Origin: Lycium barbarum
Lineage: Eukaryota; Streptophyta; Magnoliopsida; Solanales; Solanaceae
Direction: 5' to 3'
Assembly: GCF_019175385.1 (NCBI RefSeq)
Contig: NC_083344.1
Span: forward strand, 22,018,380 to 22,082,379
DNA length: 64,000 nt
Part shown: piece by piece, positions 43,452 through 56,281 of the stretch
How the letters are laid out: the number at the start of each line of letters is the position of its first letter
Numbering within the stretch: position 1 is the first letter of the stretch
The notes under the pieces: model-generated
Database searches by the model: none
Told to the model about the DNA's origin: nothing
What the model saw: only the letters and a program-made list of their open reading frames with translations
Made by a program: the position numbers and the translations under genes

Positions 43452-45975
43452 TCTCCTTTTACATGTGTTATGAAGAATTCATGCATGTTGTAGTATGTGA
43501 AATTGGATGAAACTTATGGAATATGAATGAAGTGTTGTGGCCGAATATGTGTGGTGTTGTGTAGATAAGATGAAATGATTTTATTTAGTAGTTTGATTGT
43601 TATGTTGTGAATCCCATAATGAATGAATGAAAGAAAAGTATGAAATCATGCATGTTGAAGTTGTAGTTGTAGATGCATGGTGTTGGCCGTATGTATGAGG
43701 TGTTGTATAGGGAAGAATGAATTAAATTTATGTGGTGTATTGGTTGTTGTTGTAATGTATAGAAAAGAATGGAAAATCATGAAATTCTATGTATTGTTAT
43801 TGTGGCCGAATGGTATAGGATTTGGTAAGTTATGGTAAATTGATGTTATTTGACATTTTAGTTGTTGTCGTTATGGATTATGTGGTGTAAAACGAAGGGT
43901 GTTGTTGAAGTTAACGTATATGAATAACAATGAAATGTATGGTTGTGATTGAAGTTGAAGGTTCGGACGAAGAAGTATGTTGATTAAGTTGTTGGAACAT
44001 TATGTGAATTGAATTGAATTGAATATAGAAGTGTTGCTGGAATAACTGCTAGTATTGTTGGCCGAGTTGAATTCTCAGGTTTGTTGTTGTTGGTTTGGGC
44101 CGAGCCGTATTCTCGGGGACGGTGTATTTACCGGGGAAATGCTGCCGAAATTTCTGCAGACAAAGTGTTACTTTAAAGAATCAACTTCTAAATGCCTTAA
44201 TTAAGTTTTGGTAAACATGACCAATTTGTAGATTTTGGCGGATTTGGAACGTGAATTTGGAGTCGCAGAAGAAGCAGAAAAGGTATGTAAGGCTTTACCC
44301 TTCTTTCTTTGGCATGTCTTAGATGTAATAGGATTGGATACGGGCCTCGGGGACGATCCTATCCCTAGAAATCCAAAATTGAGTTTGGCCCTTGTTCATT
44401 CAGTAAGATTGAATTCAAAATGTTATCAAATGTCGGGAAACTACCTAAACAGCTAGAAATTGCACCAATGAGATCCGACTATCCTAAAACCCTCACAAGT
44501 GATGTCATGAAGTGTAATGTACGTAAATTTGGTACGCTGCCTCATTTGACCCGAGGTGGGCCCATTGTCCCCGGATTTTCCTTATTGTTCCGTTTGATCC
44601 ATTTTGAAGCAGAATCCAAAGAAAACTTTTGATCCTTATTTCGTTCACCGAATGACAAGTACTGTAACTATGCTAACGAGGATACTCCTATGATGATAAT
44701 GATAATGATGATGTTAAGAACGAGAATATGCCTATGATAAGTACGACAAGAACGATCCCATGACTAAGAGTCTTGAGCTAAGAATCTAATGTGAATGTGA
44801 AAGTGTTATACTAGTTCTTGAACCTCAATTCTATTCCTTAGCTATGACACTAGTTTCTAAAAGACTTCAAAACATATGAATTGGTGGTTATAATGTCCAT
44901 GATTTCATTCTATGCTCTCTCTTAAGGCTATTTTCCGTTGGTAGTCTCGCCTTAAAATACTCGTTCCTTCAAGGTGAGACAAAGTGACCATGATTATTCC
45001 ATAATGTAATCGGAGGTCACCGACCTTACGTCACTCCGATGGACACATGACTTTCTTTGGGCTCTCATGCATGCCAATTGTATGACATATGTATATGAAT
45101 GTGAATATGTATATGTATATGGGGAAAGGGGAAGGGCCACTGTTATACCACCAACTGATTCAGCTGGATTTCGTCCCGGACGCGGGATGCCCGGATGCGG
45201 GATATGGGAGAGCCGGATACGGCGTCTGTATATATGTGATATATATATATATATAATATGTTGGAACACTGTTAGGGAGGGGGGTGGGAGAGCCAATGTA
45301 CTCGGCGTCTGTGAATGTAAATAGAGGACACCGTTTTCTGAAATGTTCTGTTTCTGTACATGTAAATAAGAAGTACTGTTTTTCTGAAAAAGGGACTAAG
45401 CATGCATGCCATCTGCCTGAAAGGCATTCATATGTACAGGTTACTTCTGTCCCAAGATAAGCTCCATATGTCTATTCCGTTATTATTCATACTGTATATT
45501 CCCTTATTATGTCACTATTCATGCCTTACATACTTAATACATTACTCGTACTGACCCCTCTCTTCTTTGGGGGTTGCGTTCATGCCGCGCAGGTACACCA
45601 GATGAGCCACAGCTATCATAGAAGATGTTCCAGCGGGGTTGGCAGGCTCCACTTGTTCTGGAGTGCTGCCGAGTCAGAGTATCTGAGCCATGATGTTTGT
45701 TTGATGTTAGAGACTTTGCAGACAGAATCGTAGGTATTGGGTTGTCAGTCTGTAAGCGGCTCCAGCAGCCGATATGTTATTATGTTTCATGTCACGAGTC
45801 TTATATGATGTCAGATTTTACTTATAAAAAAGAAATGTATGGGAGAGCTTACTATGTATTTCTTTCTTAATTGATTCAAGAGTTTCTATATGTAACAAGA
45901 GTCAGCGGGTTCGCTCGGCTCCAAATATGGGGTCGGGTGCCCATCACACCCTAGTAAAGTCGGGGTGTGACAAAG

Positions 45976-45987
45976 TGGTATCAGAGC
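45976..45987 (+). other. iMet primer-binding site, internal region 1
   Basis: TGGTATCAGAGC, three bases after the LTR end. Identical sites lie at 51121-51132 and 56285-56296. Confidence 0.92.
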
Positions 45988-46709
45988 AGGTCGGTCTAAG
46001 GGTTGTCTGCAAAGTCGTGTCCGGTAGAGTCCTGTTTATCGGTGTGAAGCTGGCCACACTTATAAGCAGGAGGCTGCGGGGCATCTAGGAAATATTGACC
46101 TTCTTTCTGTCTTAGATCGTGCGATAGAGCCAAGTCATAAGGAATAAGATTTCCCTATATGAGCTATATGTATGACGAAAGAAAACGAGTAAGGCTGCGG
46201 AAGCTTATAAAGGTAAGTCCCGACGTAATTGTTCTGTTACTTGAACTGGAAGTATTGGATGGCGGGGATGTGCCATATAGTCGTACGTTCTGTGAGGCCT
46301 TGATGACATTGGCCGCATACAGGTTTTGAATAATAGGGACAGTAAAGAAGGTTCTGCCAGAACGGGTACGCCCCACAGGAAGAAGTATGGGAAAGCAATA
46401 CTGTGAATAGGTAATAAGTGAAATGCGTTGGTTCAGAAAGGTTATGGATTTGGGTGTGGCAACAAAGGTAAGGTCGCTACCATCGGGAATCTGGAAGCCC
46501 AAGACGGGAGGTGGTCATACACACAGGCGGAAGGTGAACATCGGGAACCAAAGGGTAAAACGGTAATTACAAAAGAAGGGACGTGTTACGAAAATGTTTT
46601 GGGAACTGTAAGACTTCGAATTTGCTCCAAGAACATGTAATCAAGGTCATGTGAGGGAGCGGACGCGAACATATCAGCATTAAGACACCAAATTTCAGTA
46701 AAATTTTGG

Positions 46710-46762
46710 GTTAAGCGTGCTCAGGTGGGAGCAATTCCATGATGGGTGACCCCCTGGGAAGT
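46710..46762 (+). ncRNA. 5S-rRNA-like segment, copy 1
   Basis: An ungapped 53-base match to plant 5S rRNA from about position 48 to the C box: GTTAAGCGTGCT identical, GATGGGTGACC identical, CCTGGGAAGT identical; about 43 of 53 bases agree with the plant consensus as I recall it. The A box, intermediate element and C box regions keep their spacing. The 5' half and 3' end of 5S are missing, so it is not an rRNA gene. Confidence 0.75.
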
Positions 46763-46974
46763 TTACAAGAAATTCTGCATATTCGGACATAAGGGACAAA
46801 TGGGAGATTAGCGTAGCCTAAGGAAAACCAGAGTATATGGGATGGCTGGAAACCTTAAGAGGACGCGTAAGACGAGGTGGATTAGCTCGGTAAAGAGAAA
46901 GGGAGTGCAGCACAGCCCTAGAATTGGGATAGGCTTGAAAAGCATTTGGACGTACTTTGTGGGATAGCTGATAG

Positions 46975-47009
<35 letters not shown>

Positions 47010-47780
47010 ACGAAGATGTAGGATATTCCAAAATGATTGTATAGGTGAATCTCAGAGTTCCAGTAACCGGCACTATGACAAAGAAGGCATTAATTAAACA
47101 AAGGAATAGTTCACGAGCTTTAGAAATCATATGAAGAAATAGCAAGAAAAGGAAGGTACTCGAAGACGGTTAGTATATAAGGAGCCCCCTAAAGGGGGGG
47201 AGGCCATATTATATTAGACCTAAAAAGGAATTGCAACACTGTCAAGTGTCAGAAAAGGAAATCTATTAGCTTGGAACCAGAGTTTAAAATATGTCGGCGT
47301 GTCGCAAGAATACTTGGGAGAAGAGTAGAAGAGAAATAAAGTATACTAAGAGATAGACCGGAGGATAAAGAAATAGCCTACGGCTACATTGAATCGATAA
47401 GTAAGGATTGTGTACTAAGACATGGCTTCCATTAAGGTACGGTGACGAGACAATAATAGAAAAGGAAGGACCCGAAAAGAACAAGGATAATGAGGTGACA
47501 TAATGAGTTAGAAAAACCTATGACATGGAGCAGTGACTCATGAGAAGTCAAGGAATTCGATTATAAGGAAAAATAAGGTAAAGGATAAGGAACGGGCATA
47601 ATGGAAAGAGTAGTTATAAAAGAAACCCATGACATGGAATGAGGACTCATGTAAGGATCCAGGAGTTGGATAGTAAGGAAAGTAGGATAACAGATATGGA
47701 ATGGACTCGAAGAGAAAGGGCACCCCCGGAGTGCTACAAGACCCCATAAGGTTGGTTGAACATTCGAGGACGAATGTTCT

Positions 47781-47795
47781 AAAGGGGGGGGAGGA
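47781..47795 (+). other. Polypurine tract before LTR 2
   Basis: AAAGGGGGGGGAGGA directly before TGTTATAACC. The tract before LTR 3 (52943-52956) has one G less. Confidence 0.9.
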
Positions 47796-48303
47796 TGTTA
47801 TAACCCGTATTTCGTACGTTTGGATATTTCAGGGTCGTCGTGGATAGTTAAGGGCGAGACCATTTTCAAAACTTATTTCTGTATACAAGTTGGTTATGAA
47901 TATTATTGGACGGAAATATTGAGAAAAGTTAAGGGCAAAAAGGAGAAATTGCTAAATGGTAAATGGTAATATTGAGGAAAGTCTAGGGGCTTAAGTGTAT
48001 ATACATAAGTAAATGGTGGACAAAATAACAATAAGACATATGGATAAAGCTTATGAGATAAGCTAAGTGGTCATCTTTTTATTTAAGAAAATTTCAAGAA
48101 AATGGAGGAAAACTCTAGGCAAAGAAAGAAAGGGATGCATGTGGTTATTTCATATTAAGTGGGGGCTAATTGTAAATCATAAAAATAAAAAATAAGGACC
48201 AAAGCTTGCTTAAGAAGACATTGGTCTTCGTTCTTTAATTTCAAGAAAAGTTGGAAAAATCAAGAAATCTCTAGAGAGGGGCATGTGCCCCTCACATGCT
48301 TGG

Positions 48304-48350
<47 letters not shown>

Positions 48351-51117
48351 CATCCTCTAATTCAAGACAAGAAAACAAGAACAAAAAAAAAAAAAAAAAA
48401 AGAGAGAGGAGAGCAAAGAGGTTCGGCCATGGCTCTCAAAATTGAGCCATGGGAAATTGACCAAAGAAAATTATTTTCTCCTAGTTTTTCTACTAAGTGG
48501 AAGGCCCTTAACAACATGGAGTGGTTGTTGGAGCAAGCAAGACATTTATATGGACAAGTCATGAATGTTAACCAAGTGAGGAAGTTGAAGAATGAAGGTA
48601 AGGTTTAATCTCCTTTTACATGTGTTATGAAGAATTCATGCATGTTGTAGTATGTGAAATTGGATGAAACTTACGGAATATGAATGAAGTGTTGTGGCCG
48701 AATATGTGTGGTGTTGTGTAGATAAGATGAAATGATTTTATTTAGTAGTTTGATTGTTATGTTGTGAATCCCATAATGAATTAATGAAAGAAAAGTATGA
48801 AATCATGCATGTTGAAGTTGTAGTTGTAGATGCATGGTGTTGGCCGTATGTATGAGGTGTTGTATAGGGAAGAATGAATTAAATTTATGTGGTGTATTGG
48901 TTGTTGTTGTAATGTATAGAAAAGAATGGAAATTCATGAAATTCTATGTATTGTTATTGTGGCCGAATGGTATAGGATTTGGTAAGTTATGGTAAATTGA
49001 TGTTATTTGACATTTTAGTTGTTGTCGTTATGGATTATGTGGTGTAAAACGAAGGGTGTTGTTGAAGTTAACGTATATGAATAACAATGAAATGTATGGT
49101 TGTGATTGAAGTTCAAGGTTCGGACGAAGAAGTATGTAGATTAAGTTGTTGGAACATTATGTGAATTGAATTGAATTGAATTGAATTGAATATAGAAGTG
49201 TTGCTGGAATAACTGCTAGTATTGTTGGCCGAGTTGAATTCTCAGGTTTGTTGTTGTTGGTTTGGGCCGAGCCGTATTCTCGGGGACGGTGTATTTACAA
49301 GGGAAATGCTGCCGAAATTTCGGCAGACAAAGTGTTACTTTAAAGAATCAACTTCTAAATGCCTTAATTAAGTTTTGGTAAACATGACCAATTTGTAGAT
49401 TTTGGCGGATTTGGAACGTGAATTTGGAGTCGCATAAGAAGCAGAAAAGGTATGTAAGGCCTTACCCTTCTTTCTTTGGCATGTCTTAGATGTAATAGGA
49501 TTGGATACGGGCCTCGGGGACGATCCTATCCCTAGAAATCCAAAATTGAGTTTGGCCCTTTTTCATTCAGTAAGATTGAATTCAAAATGTTATCAAATGT
49601 CGGGAAACTACATAAACAGCTAGAAATTGCACCAATGAGATCCGACTACCCTAAAACCCTCACCAATGATGTCATGAAGTGTAATGTACGTAAATTTGGT
49701 ACGCCGCCTCATTTGACCCGAGGTGGGCCCATTGTCCCTGGATTTTCCTTATTGTTCCGTTTGATCCATTTTGAAGCAGAATCCAAAGAAAACTTTTGAT
49801 CCTTATTTCGTTCACCGAATGACAAGTACTGTAACTATGCTAACGAGGATACTCCTATGATGATAATGATAATGATGATGTTAAGAACGAGAATATGCCT
49901 ATGATAAGTACGACAAGAACGATCCCATGACTAAGAGTCTTGAGCTAAGAATCTAATGTGAACGTGAAAGTGTTATACTAGTTCTTGAACCTCAATTCTA
50001 TTCCTTAGCTATGACACTAGTTTCTAAAAGACTTCAAAACATATGAATTGGTGGTTATAATGTCCATGATTTCATTCTATGCTCTCTCTTAAGGCTATTT
50101 TCCGTTGGTAGTCTCGCCTTAAAATACTCGTTCCTTCAAGGTGAGACAAAGTGACCATGATTATTCCATAATGTAATCGGAGGTCACCGACCTTACGTCA
50201 CTCCGATGGACACATGACTTTCTTTGGGTTCTCATGCATGCCAATTGTATGACATATGTATATGAATGTGAATATGTATATGTATATGGGGAAAGGGGAA
50301 GGGCCACTGTTATACCACCACCTGATTCAGCTGGATTTCGTCCCGGACGCGGGATATGGGAGAGTCGGATACGGCGTCTGTATATATGTGATATATATAT
50401 ATAATATGTTGGGACACTGTTAGGGAGGGGGGTGGGAGAGCCAATGTACTCGGCGTCTGTGAATGTAAATAGAGGACACCGTTTTCTGAAATGTTCTGTT
50501 TCTGTACATGTAAATAAGAAGTACTGTTTTTCTGAAAAAGGGACTAAGCATGCATGCCATCTGCCTGAAAGGCATTCATATGTACAGGTTACTTCTGTCC
50601 CAAGATAAGCTCCATATGTCTATTCCGTTATTATTCATACTGTATATTCCCTTATTATGTCACTATTCATGCCTTACATACTCAGTACATTACTCGTACT
50701 GACCCCTCTTCTTCGGGGGATGCGTTCATGCCGCGCAGGTACACCAGATGAGCCACAACTATCATAGAAGATGTTCCAGCGGGGTTGGCAGGCTCCACTT
50801 GTTCTGGAGTGCTGCCGAGTCAGAGTATCTGAGCCATGATGTTTGTTTGATGTTAGAGACTTTGCAGACAGAATCGTAGGTATTGGGTTGTCAGTCTGTA
50901 AGCGGCTCCAGCAGCCGATATGTTATTATGTTTCATGTCACGAGTCTTATATGATGTCAGATTTTACTTATAAAAAAAAATGTATGGGAGAGCTTACTAT
51001 GTATTTCTTTCTTAATTGATTCAAGAGTTTCTATATGTAACAAGAGTCAGCGGGTTCGCTCGGCTCCAAATATGGGGTCGGGTGCCCATCACACCCTAGT
51101 AAAGTCGGGGTGTGACA
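47796..51117 (+). mobile_element. Array LTR 2
   Basis: 3322 bp, with a single copy of the 65-bp segment, an (AT)n run at 48307-48347 and the conserved block at about 50671-50745. Confidence 0.92.
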
Positions 51118-52119
51118 AAGTGGTATCAGAGCAGGTCGGTCTAAGGGTTGTCTGCAAAGTCGTGTCCGGTAGAGTCCTGTTTATCGGTGTGAAGTCGGCC
51201 ACACTTATAAGCAGGAGGCTGCGGGGCATCTAGGAAATATTGACCTTCTTTCTGTCTTAGATCGTGCGATAGAGCCAAGTCATAAGGAATAAGATTTCCC
51301 TATATGAGCTATATGTATGACGAAAGAAAACGAGTAAGGCTGCGGAAGCATATAAAGGTAAGTCCCGACGTAATTGTTCTGTTACCTGAACTGGAAGTAT
51401 TGGATGGCGGGGATGTGCCATATATTCGTACGTTCTGTGAGGCCTTGATGACATTGGCCGCATACAAGTTTTGAATAATAGGAACAGTAAAGAAGGTTCT
51501 GCCAGAACGGGTACGCCCCACAGGAAGAAGTTTGGGAAAGAAATACTGTGAATAGGTATTAAGTGAAATGCGTTGGTTCAGAAAGGTTATGGATTTGGGT
51601 GTGGCAACAAAGGTAAGGTCGCTACCATCGGGAATCTGGAAGCCCAAGACGGGAGGTGGTCATACACACAGGCGGAAGGTGAACATCGGGAACCAAAGGG
51701 TAAAACAGTAATTACAAAAGAAGGGACGTGTTACGAAAATGTTTTGGGAACTGTAAGACTTCGACTTGCTCCAAGAACATGTAATAAAGGTCATGTGAGG
51801 GAGCGGACGCGAAAATATCATCATTAAGACACCGAATTTCAGTAAAGTTTTTGGGTTAAGCGTGTTCAGGTGGGAGCAATTCCATGATGGGTGACCCCCT
51901 GGGAAGTTTACAAGAAATTCTGCATATTCGGACATAAGGGACAAATGGGAGATTAGCGTAGCCTAAGGAAAACTAGAGTATATGGGATGGCTGGAAACCT
52001 TAAGAGGACGCGTAAGACGAGGTGGATTAGCTCGGTAAAGAGACAGGGAGTGCATCACAGCCCTAGAATTGGGATAGGCTTGAACAGCATTTGGACGTAC
52101 TTTGTGGGATAGCTGATAG

Positions 52120-52174
<55 letters not shown>

Positions 52175-52956
52175 GAAGATGTAGGATATTCCAAAATGAT
52201 TGTATAGGTGAATCTTAGAGTTCCAGTAACCGGCACTATGACAAGGAAGGCATTAATTAAACAAAGGAATAGTTCACGAGCTTTAGAACTCATATGAAGA
52301 AATAGCAAGAAAAGGAAGGTACTCGAAGACGGTTAGTATATAAGGAGCCCCCTAAACGGGGGGAGGCCATATTATATTAGACCTAAAAAGGAATTGCAAC
52401 ACTGTCAAGTGTCAGAAAAGGAAATCTATTAGCTTGGAACCAGAGTTTAAAATGTGTCGGCGTGTCGCAAGAATACTTGGGAGAAGAGTAGAAGCGAAAT
52501 AAAGTATACTAAGAGATAGACCGGAGGATAAAGAAATAGCCTACGGCTACATTGAATCGATAAGTAAGGATTGTGTACTAAGACATGGCTTCCGTTAAGG
52601 TACGGTGACGAGACAATAATAGAAAAGGAAGGACCCGAAAAGAACAAGGATAATGAGGTGACATAGTGAGTTAGAAAAACCTATGACATGGAGCAGTGAC
52701 TCATGAGAAGTCAAGGAATTCGATTATAAGGAAAAATAAGGTAAAGGATAAGGAACGGGCATAATGGAAAGAGTAGTTATAAAAGAAACCCATGACATGG
52801 AATGAGGACTCATGTAAGGATCCAGGAGTTGGATAGTAAGGAAAGTAGGATAACAGATATGGAATGGACTCGAAGAAAAAGGGCACCCCCGGAGTGCTAC
52901 AAGACCCCATAGGTTGATTGAACATTTGAGGACGAATGTTCTAAAGGGGGGGAGGA
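51118..52956 (+). mobile_element. Array internal region 2
   Basis: Same layout as region 1: primer site 51121-51132, 5S-like segment 51855-51907, (AT)n run 52124-52173 (longer than in region 1), polypurine tract 52943-52956. No protein gene. Confidence 0.9.
51855..51907 (+). ncRNA. 5S-rRNA-like segment, copy 2
   Basis: Same 53-base segment as copy 1 with one difference (GTGCTCAGG to GTGTTCAGG). Confidence 0.75.
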
Positions 52957-53464
52957 TGTTATAACCCGTATTTCGTACGTTTGGATACTTCAAGGTCGTC
53001 GTGGAAAGTTAAGGGCGAGACCATTTTCAAAACTTATTTCTGTATACAAGTTGGTTATGAATATTATTGGACGGAAATATTGAGAAAAGTTAAGGGCAAA
53101 AAGGAGAAATTGCAAAATGGTAAAAGGTAATATTGAGGAAAGTCGAGGGGCTTAAGTGTATATACATAAGTAAATGGTGGACAAAATAAAAATAAGACAT
53201 ATGGATAAAGCTTATGAGATAAGCTAAGTGGTCATCTTTTTATTTAAGAAAATTTCAAGAAAATGGAGGAAAACTCTAGGCAAAGAAAGAAAGGGAGGCA
53301 TGTGGTTATTTAATATTAAGTGGGGGCTAATTGTAAATCATAAAAATAAAAAATTAGGACCAAAGCTTGCTTAAGAAGACATTGGTCTTCTTTCTTTAAT
53401 TTCAAGAAAAGTTGGAAAAATCAAGAAATCTCTAGAGAGGGGCATGTGCCCCTCACATGCTTGG

Positions 53465-53513
<49 letters not shown>

Positions 53514-56281
53514 CATCCTCTAATTCAAGACAAGAAAACAAGAACAAAAAAAAAAAAAAAAAAAGAGAGAGGAGAGCAAAGAGGTTCGGCCATGGCTCTC
53601 AAAATTGAGCCACGGGAAATTGACCAAGGAAAATTATTTTCTCCTAGTTTTTCTACTAAGTGGAAGGCCCTTAACAACATGGAGTGGTTGTTGGAGCAAG
53701 CAAGACATTTATATGGACAAGTCATGAATGTTAACCAAGTGGGGAAGTTGAAGAATGAAGGTAAGGTTTAATCTCCTTTTACATGTGTTATGAAGAATTC
53801 ATGCATGTTGTAGTATGTGAAATTGGATGAAACTTATGGAATATGAATGAAGTGTTGTGGCCGAATATATGTGGTGTGGTGTAGATAAGATGAAATGATT
53901 TTATTTAGTAGTTTGATTGTTATGTTGTGAATCCCATAATGAATGAATGAAAGAAAAGTATGAAATCATGCATGTTGAAGTTGTAGTTGTAGATGCATGG
54001 TGTTGGCCGTATGTATGAGGTGTTGTATAGGGAAGAATGAATTAAATTTATGTGGTGTATTGGTTGTTGTTGTAATGTATAGAAAAGAATGGAAATTCAT
54101 GAAATTCTATGTATTGTTATTGTGGCCGAATGGTATAGGATTTGGTAAGTTATGGTAAATTGATGTTATTTGACATTTTAGTTGTTGTCGTTATGGCTTA
54201 TGTGGTGTAAAACGAAGGGTGTTGTTGAAGTTAACGTATATGAATAACAATGAAATGTATGGTTGTGATTGAAGTTCAAGGTTCGGACGAAGAAGTATGT
54301 AGATTAAGTTGTTGGAACATTATGTGAATTGAATTGAATTGAATTGAATTGAATATAGAAGTGTTGCTGGAATAACTGCTAGTATTGTTGGCCGAGTTGA
54401 ATTCTCAGGTTTGTTGTTGGTTTGGGCCGAGCCGTATTCTCGGGGACGGTGTATTTACAAGGGAAATGCTGCCGAAATTTCGGCAGACAAAGTGTTACTT
54501 TAAAGAATCAACTTCTAAATGTCTTAATTAAGTTTTGGTAAACATGACCAATTTGTAGATTTTGGCGGATTTGGAACGTGAATTTGGAGTCGCATAAGAA
54601 GCAGAAAAGGTATGTAAGGCTTTACTCTTCTTTCTTTGGCATGTCTTAGATGTAATAGGATTGGATACGGGCCTCGGGGACGATCCTATCCTTAGAAATC
54701 CAAAATTGAGTTTGGCCCTTTTTCATTCAGTAAGATTGAATTCAAAATGTTACCAAATGTCGGGAAACTACCTAAACAGCTATAAATTGCACCAATGAGA
54801 TCCGACTACCCTAAAACCCTCACAAGTGATGTCATGAAGTGTAATATACATAAATTTGGTACGCCGCCTCATTTGACCCGAGGTGGGCCCATTGTCCCCG
54901 GATTTTCCTTATTGTTCCGTTTGATCCATTTTGAAGCAGAATCCAAAGAAAACTTTTGATCCTTATTTCGTTCACCGAATGACAAGTACTGTAACTATGC
55001 TAACGAGGATACTCCTATGATGATAATGATAATGATGATGTTAAGAACGAGAATATGCCTATGATAAGTACGACAAGAACGATCCCATGACTAAGAGTCT
55101 TGAGCTAAGAATCTAATGTGAATGTGAAAGTGTTATACTAGTTCTTGAACCTCAATTCTATTCCTTAGCTATGACACTAGTTTCTAAAAGACTTCAAAAC
55201 ATATGAATTGGTGGTTATAATGTCCATGATTTCATTCTATGCTCTCTCTTAAGGCTATTTTCCGTTGGTAGTCTCGCCTTAAAATACTCGTTCCTTCAAG
55301 GTGAGACAAAGTGACCATGATTATTCCATAATGTAATTGGAGGTCACCGACCTTACGTCACTCCGATGGACACATGACTTTCTTTGGGCTCTCATGCATG
55401 CCAATTGTATGACATATGTATATGAATGTGAATATGAATATGTATATGTGTATGGGGAAAGGGGAAGGGCCACTGTTATACCACCACCTGATTCAGCTGG
55501 ATTTCGTCCCGGACGCGGGATATGGGAGAGCTGGATACGGCGTCTGTATATGTGATATATATATATAATATGTTGGGACACTGTTAGGGAGGGGGTTGGG
55601 AGAGCCGATGTACTCGGCGTCTGTGAATGTAAATAGAGGACACCGTTTTCTGAAATATTCTGTTTCTGTACATGTAAATAAGAAGTACTATTTTTCTGAA
55701 AAAGGGACTAAGCATGCATGCCATCTGCCTGCAAGGCATTCATATGTACAGGTTACTTCTGTCCCAAGATAAGCTCCATATGTCTATTCCGTTATTATTC
55801 ATACTGTATATTCCCTTATTATGTCACTATTCATGCCTTACATACTCAGTACATTACTCGTACTGACCCCTCTTCTTCGGGGGCTGCGTTCATGCCGCGC
55901 AGGTACACCATATGAGCCACAGCTATCATAGAAGATGTTCCAGCGGGGTTGGCAGGCTCCACTTGTTCTGGAGTGCTGCCGAGTCAGAGTATCTGAGCCA
56001 TGATGTTTGTTTGTTGTTAGCGACTTTGCAGACAGAATCGTAGGTATTGGGTTGTCAGTCTGTAAGCGGCTCCAGCAGCCGATATGTTATTATGTTTCAT
56101 GTCACGAGTCTTATATGATGTCAGATTTTACTTATAAAAAAAAATGTATGGGAGAGCTTACTATGTATTTCTTTCTTAATTGATTCAAGAGTTTCTATAT
56201 GTAACAAGAGTCAGCGGGTTCACTCGACTCCAAATATGGGGTCGGGTGCCCATCACACCCTAGTAAAGTCGGGGTGTGACA
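52957..56281 (+). mobile_element. Array LTR 3
   Basis: 3325 bp, close in length and sequence to LTR 2. (AT)n run at 53468-53510, conserved block at about 55831-55910. Confidence 0.92.

Larger units (their letters stand above)
42585..45972 (+). mobile_element. Array LTR 1
   Basis: 3388 bp. It is longer than LTRs 2 and 3 mainly because a 65-bp segment is duplicated in tandem at 42911-43040. It holds an (AT)n run at 43143-43193, a 20-base A run at 43229-43248 and the conserved LTR block at about 45523-45600. The five bases before it are TAACT; no partner duplication can be checked because the array is truncated on the right. Confidence 0.92.
45973..47795 (+). mobile_element. Array internal region 1
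   Basis: Primer site TGGTATCAGAGC at 45976-45987, a 5S-like segment at 46710-46762, an (AT)n run at 46979-47005, imperfect repeats of about 111 bp (ATGACATGG...GACTCATG near 47520 and 47631) and a polypurine tract at 47781-47795. Short frames (46164-46502 minus, 46428-46640 plus) match no retroelement protein. The region appears non-coding. Confidence 0.9.

Noticed and set aside
46164..46502. 112-codon minus-strand frame repeated in three internal regions
   Set aside because: Repetition is explained by the near-identical tandem units; there is no similarity to gag, pol or other known proteins.
46710..46762. Genuine 5S rRNA gene
   Set aside because: Only the A-box to C-box part is present, at about 80% identity; the 5' half and 3' end of 5S are missing.
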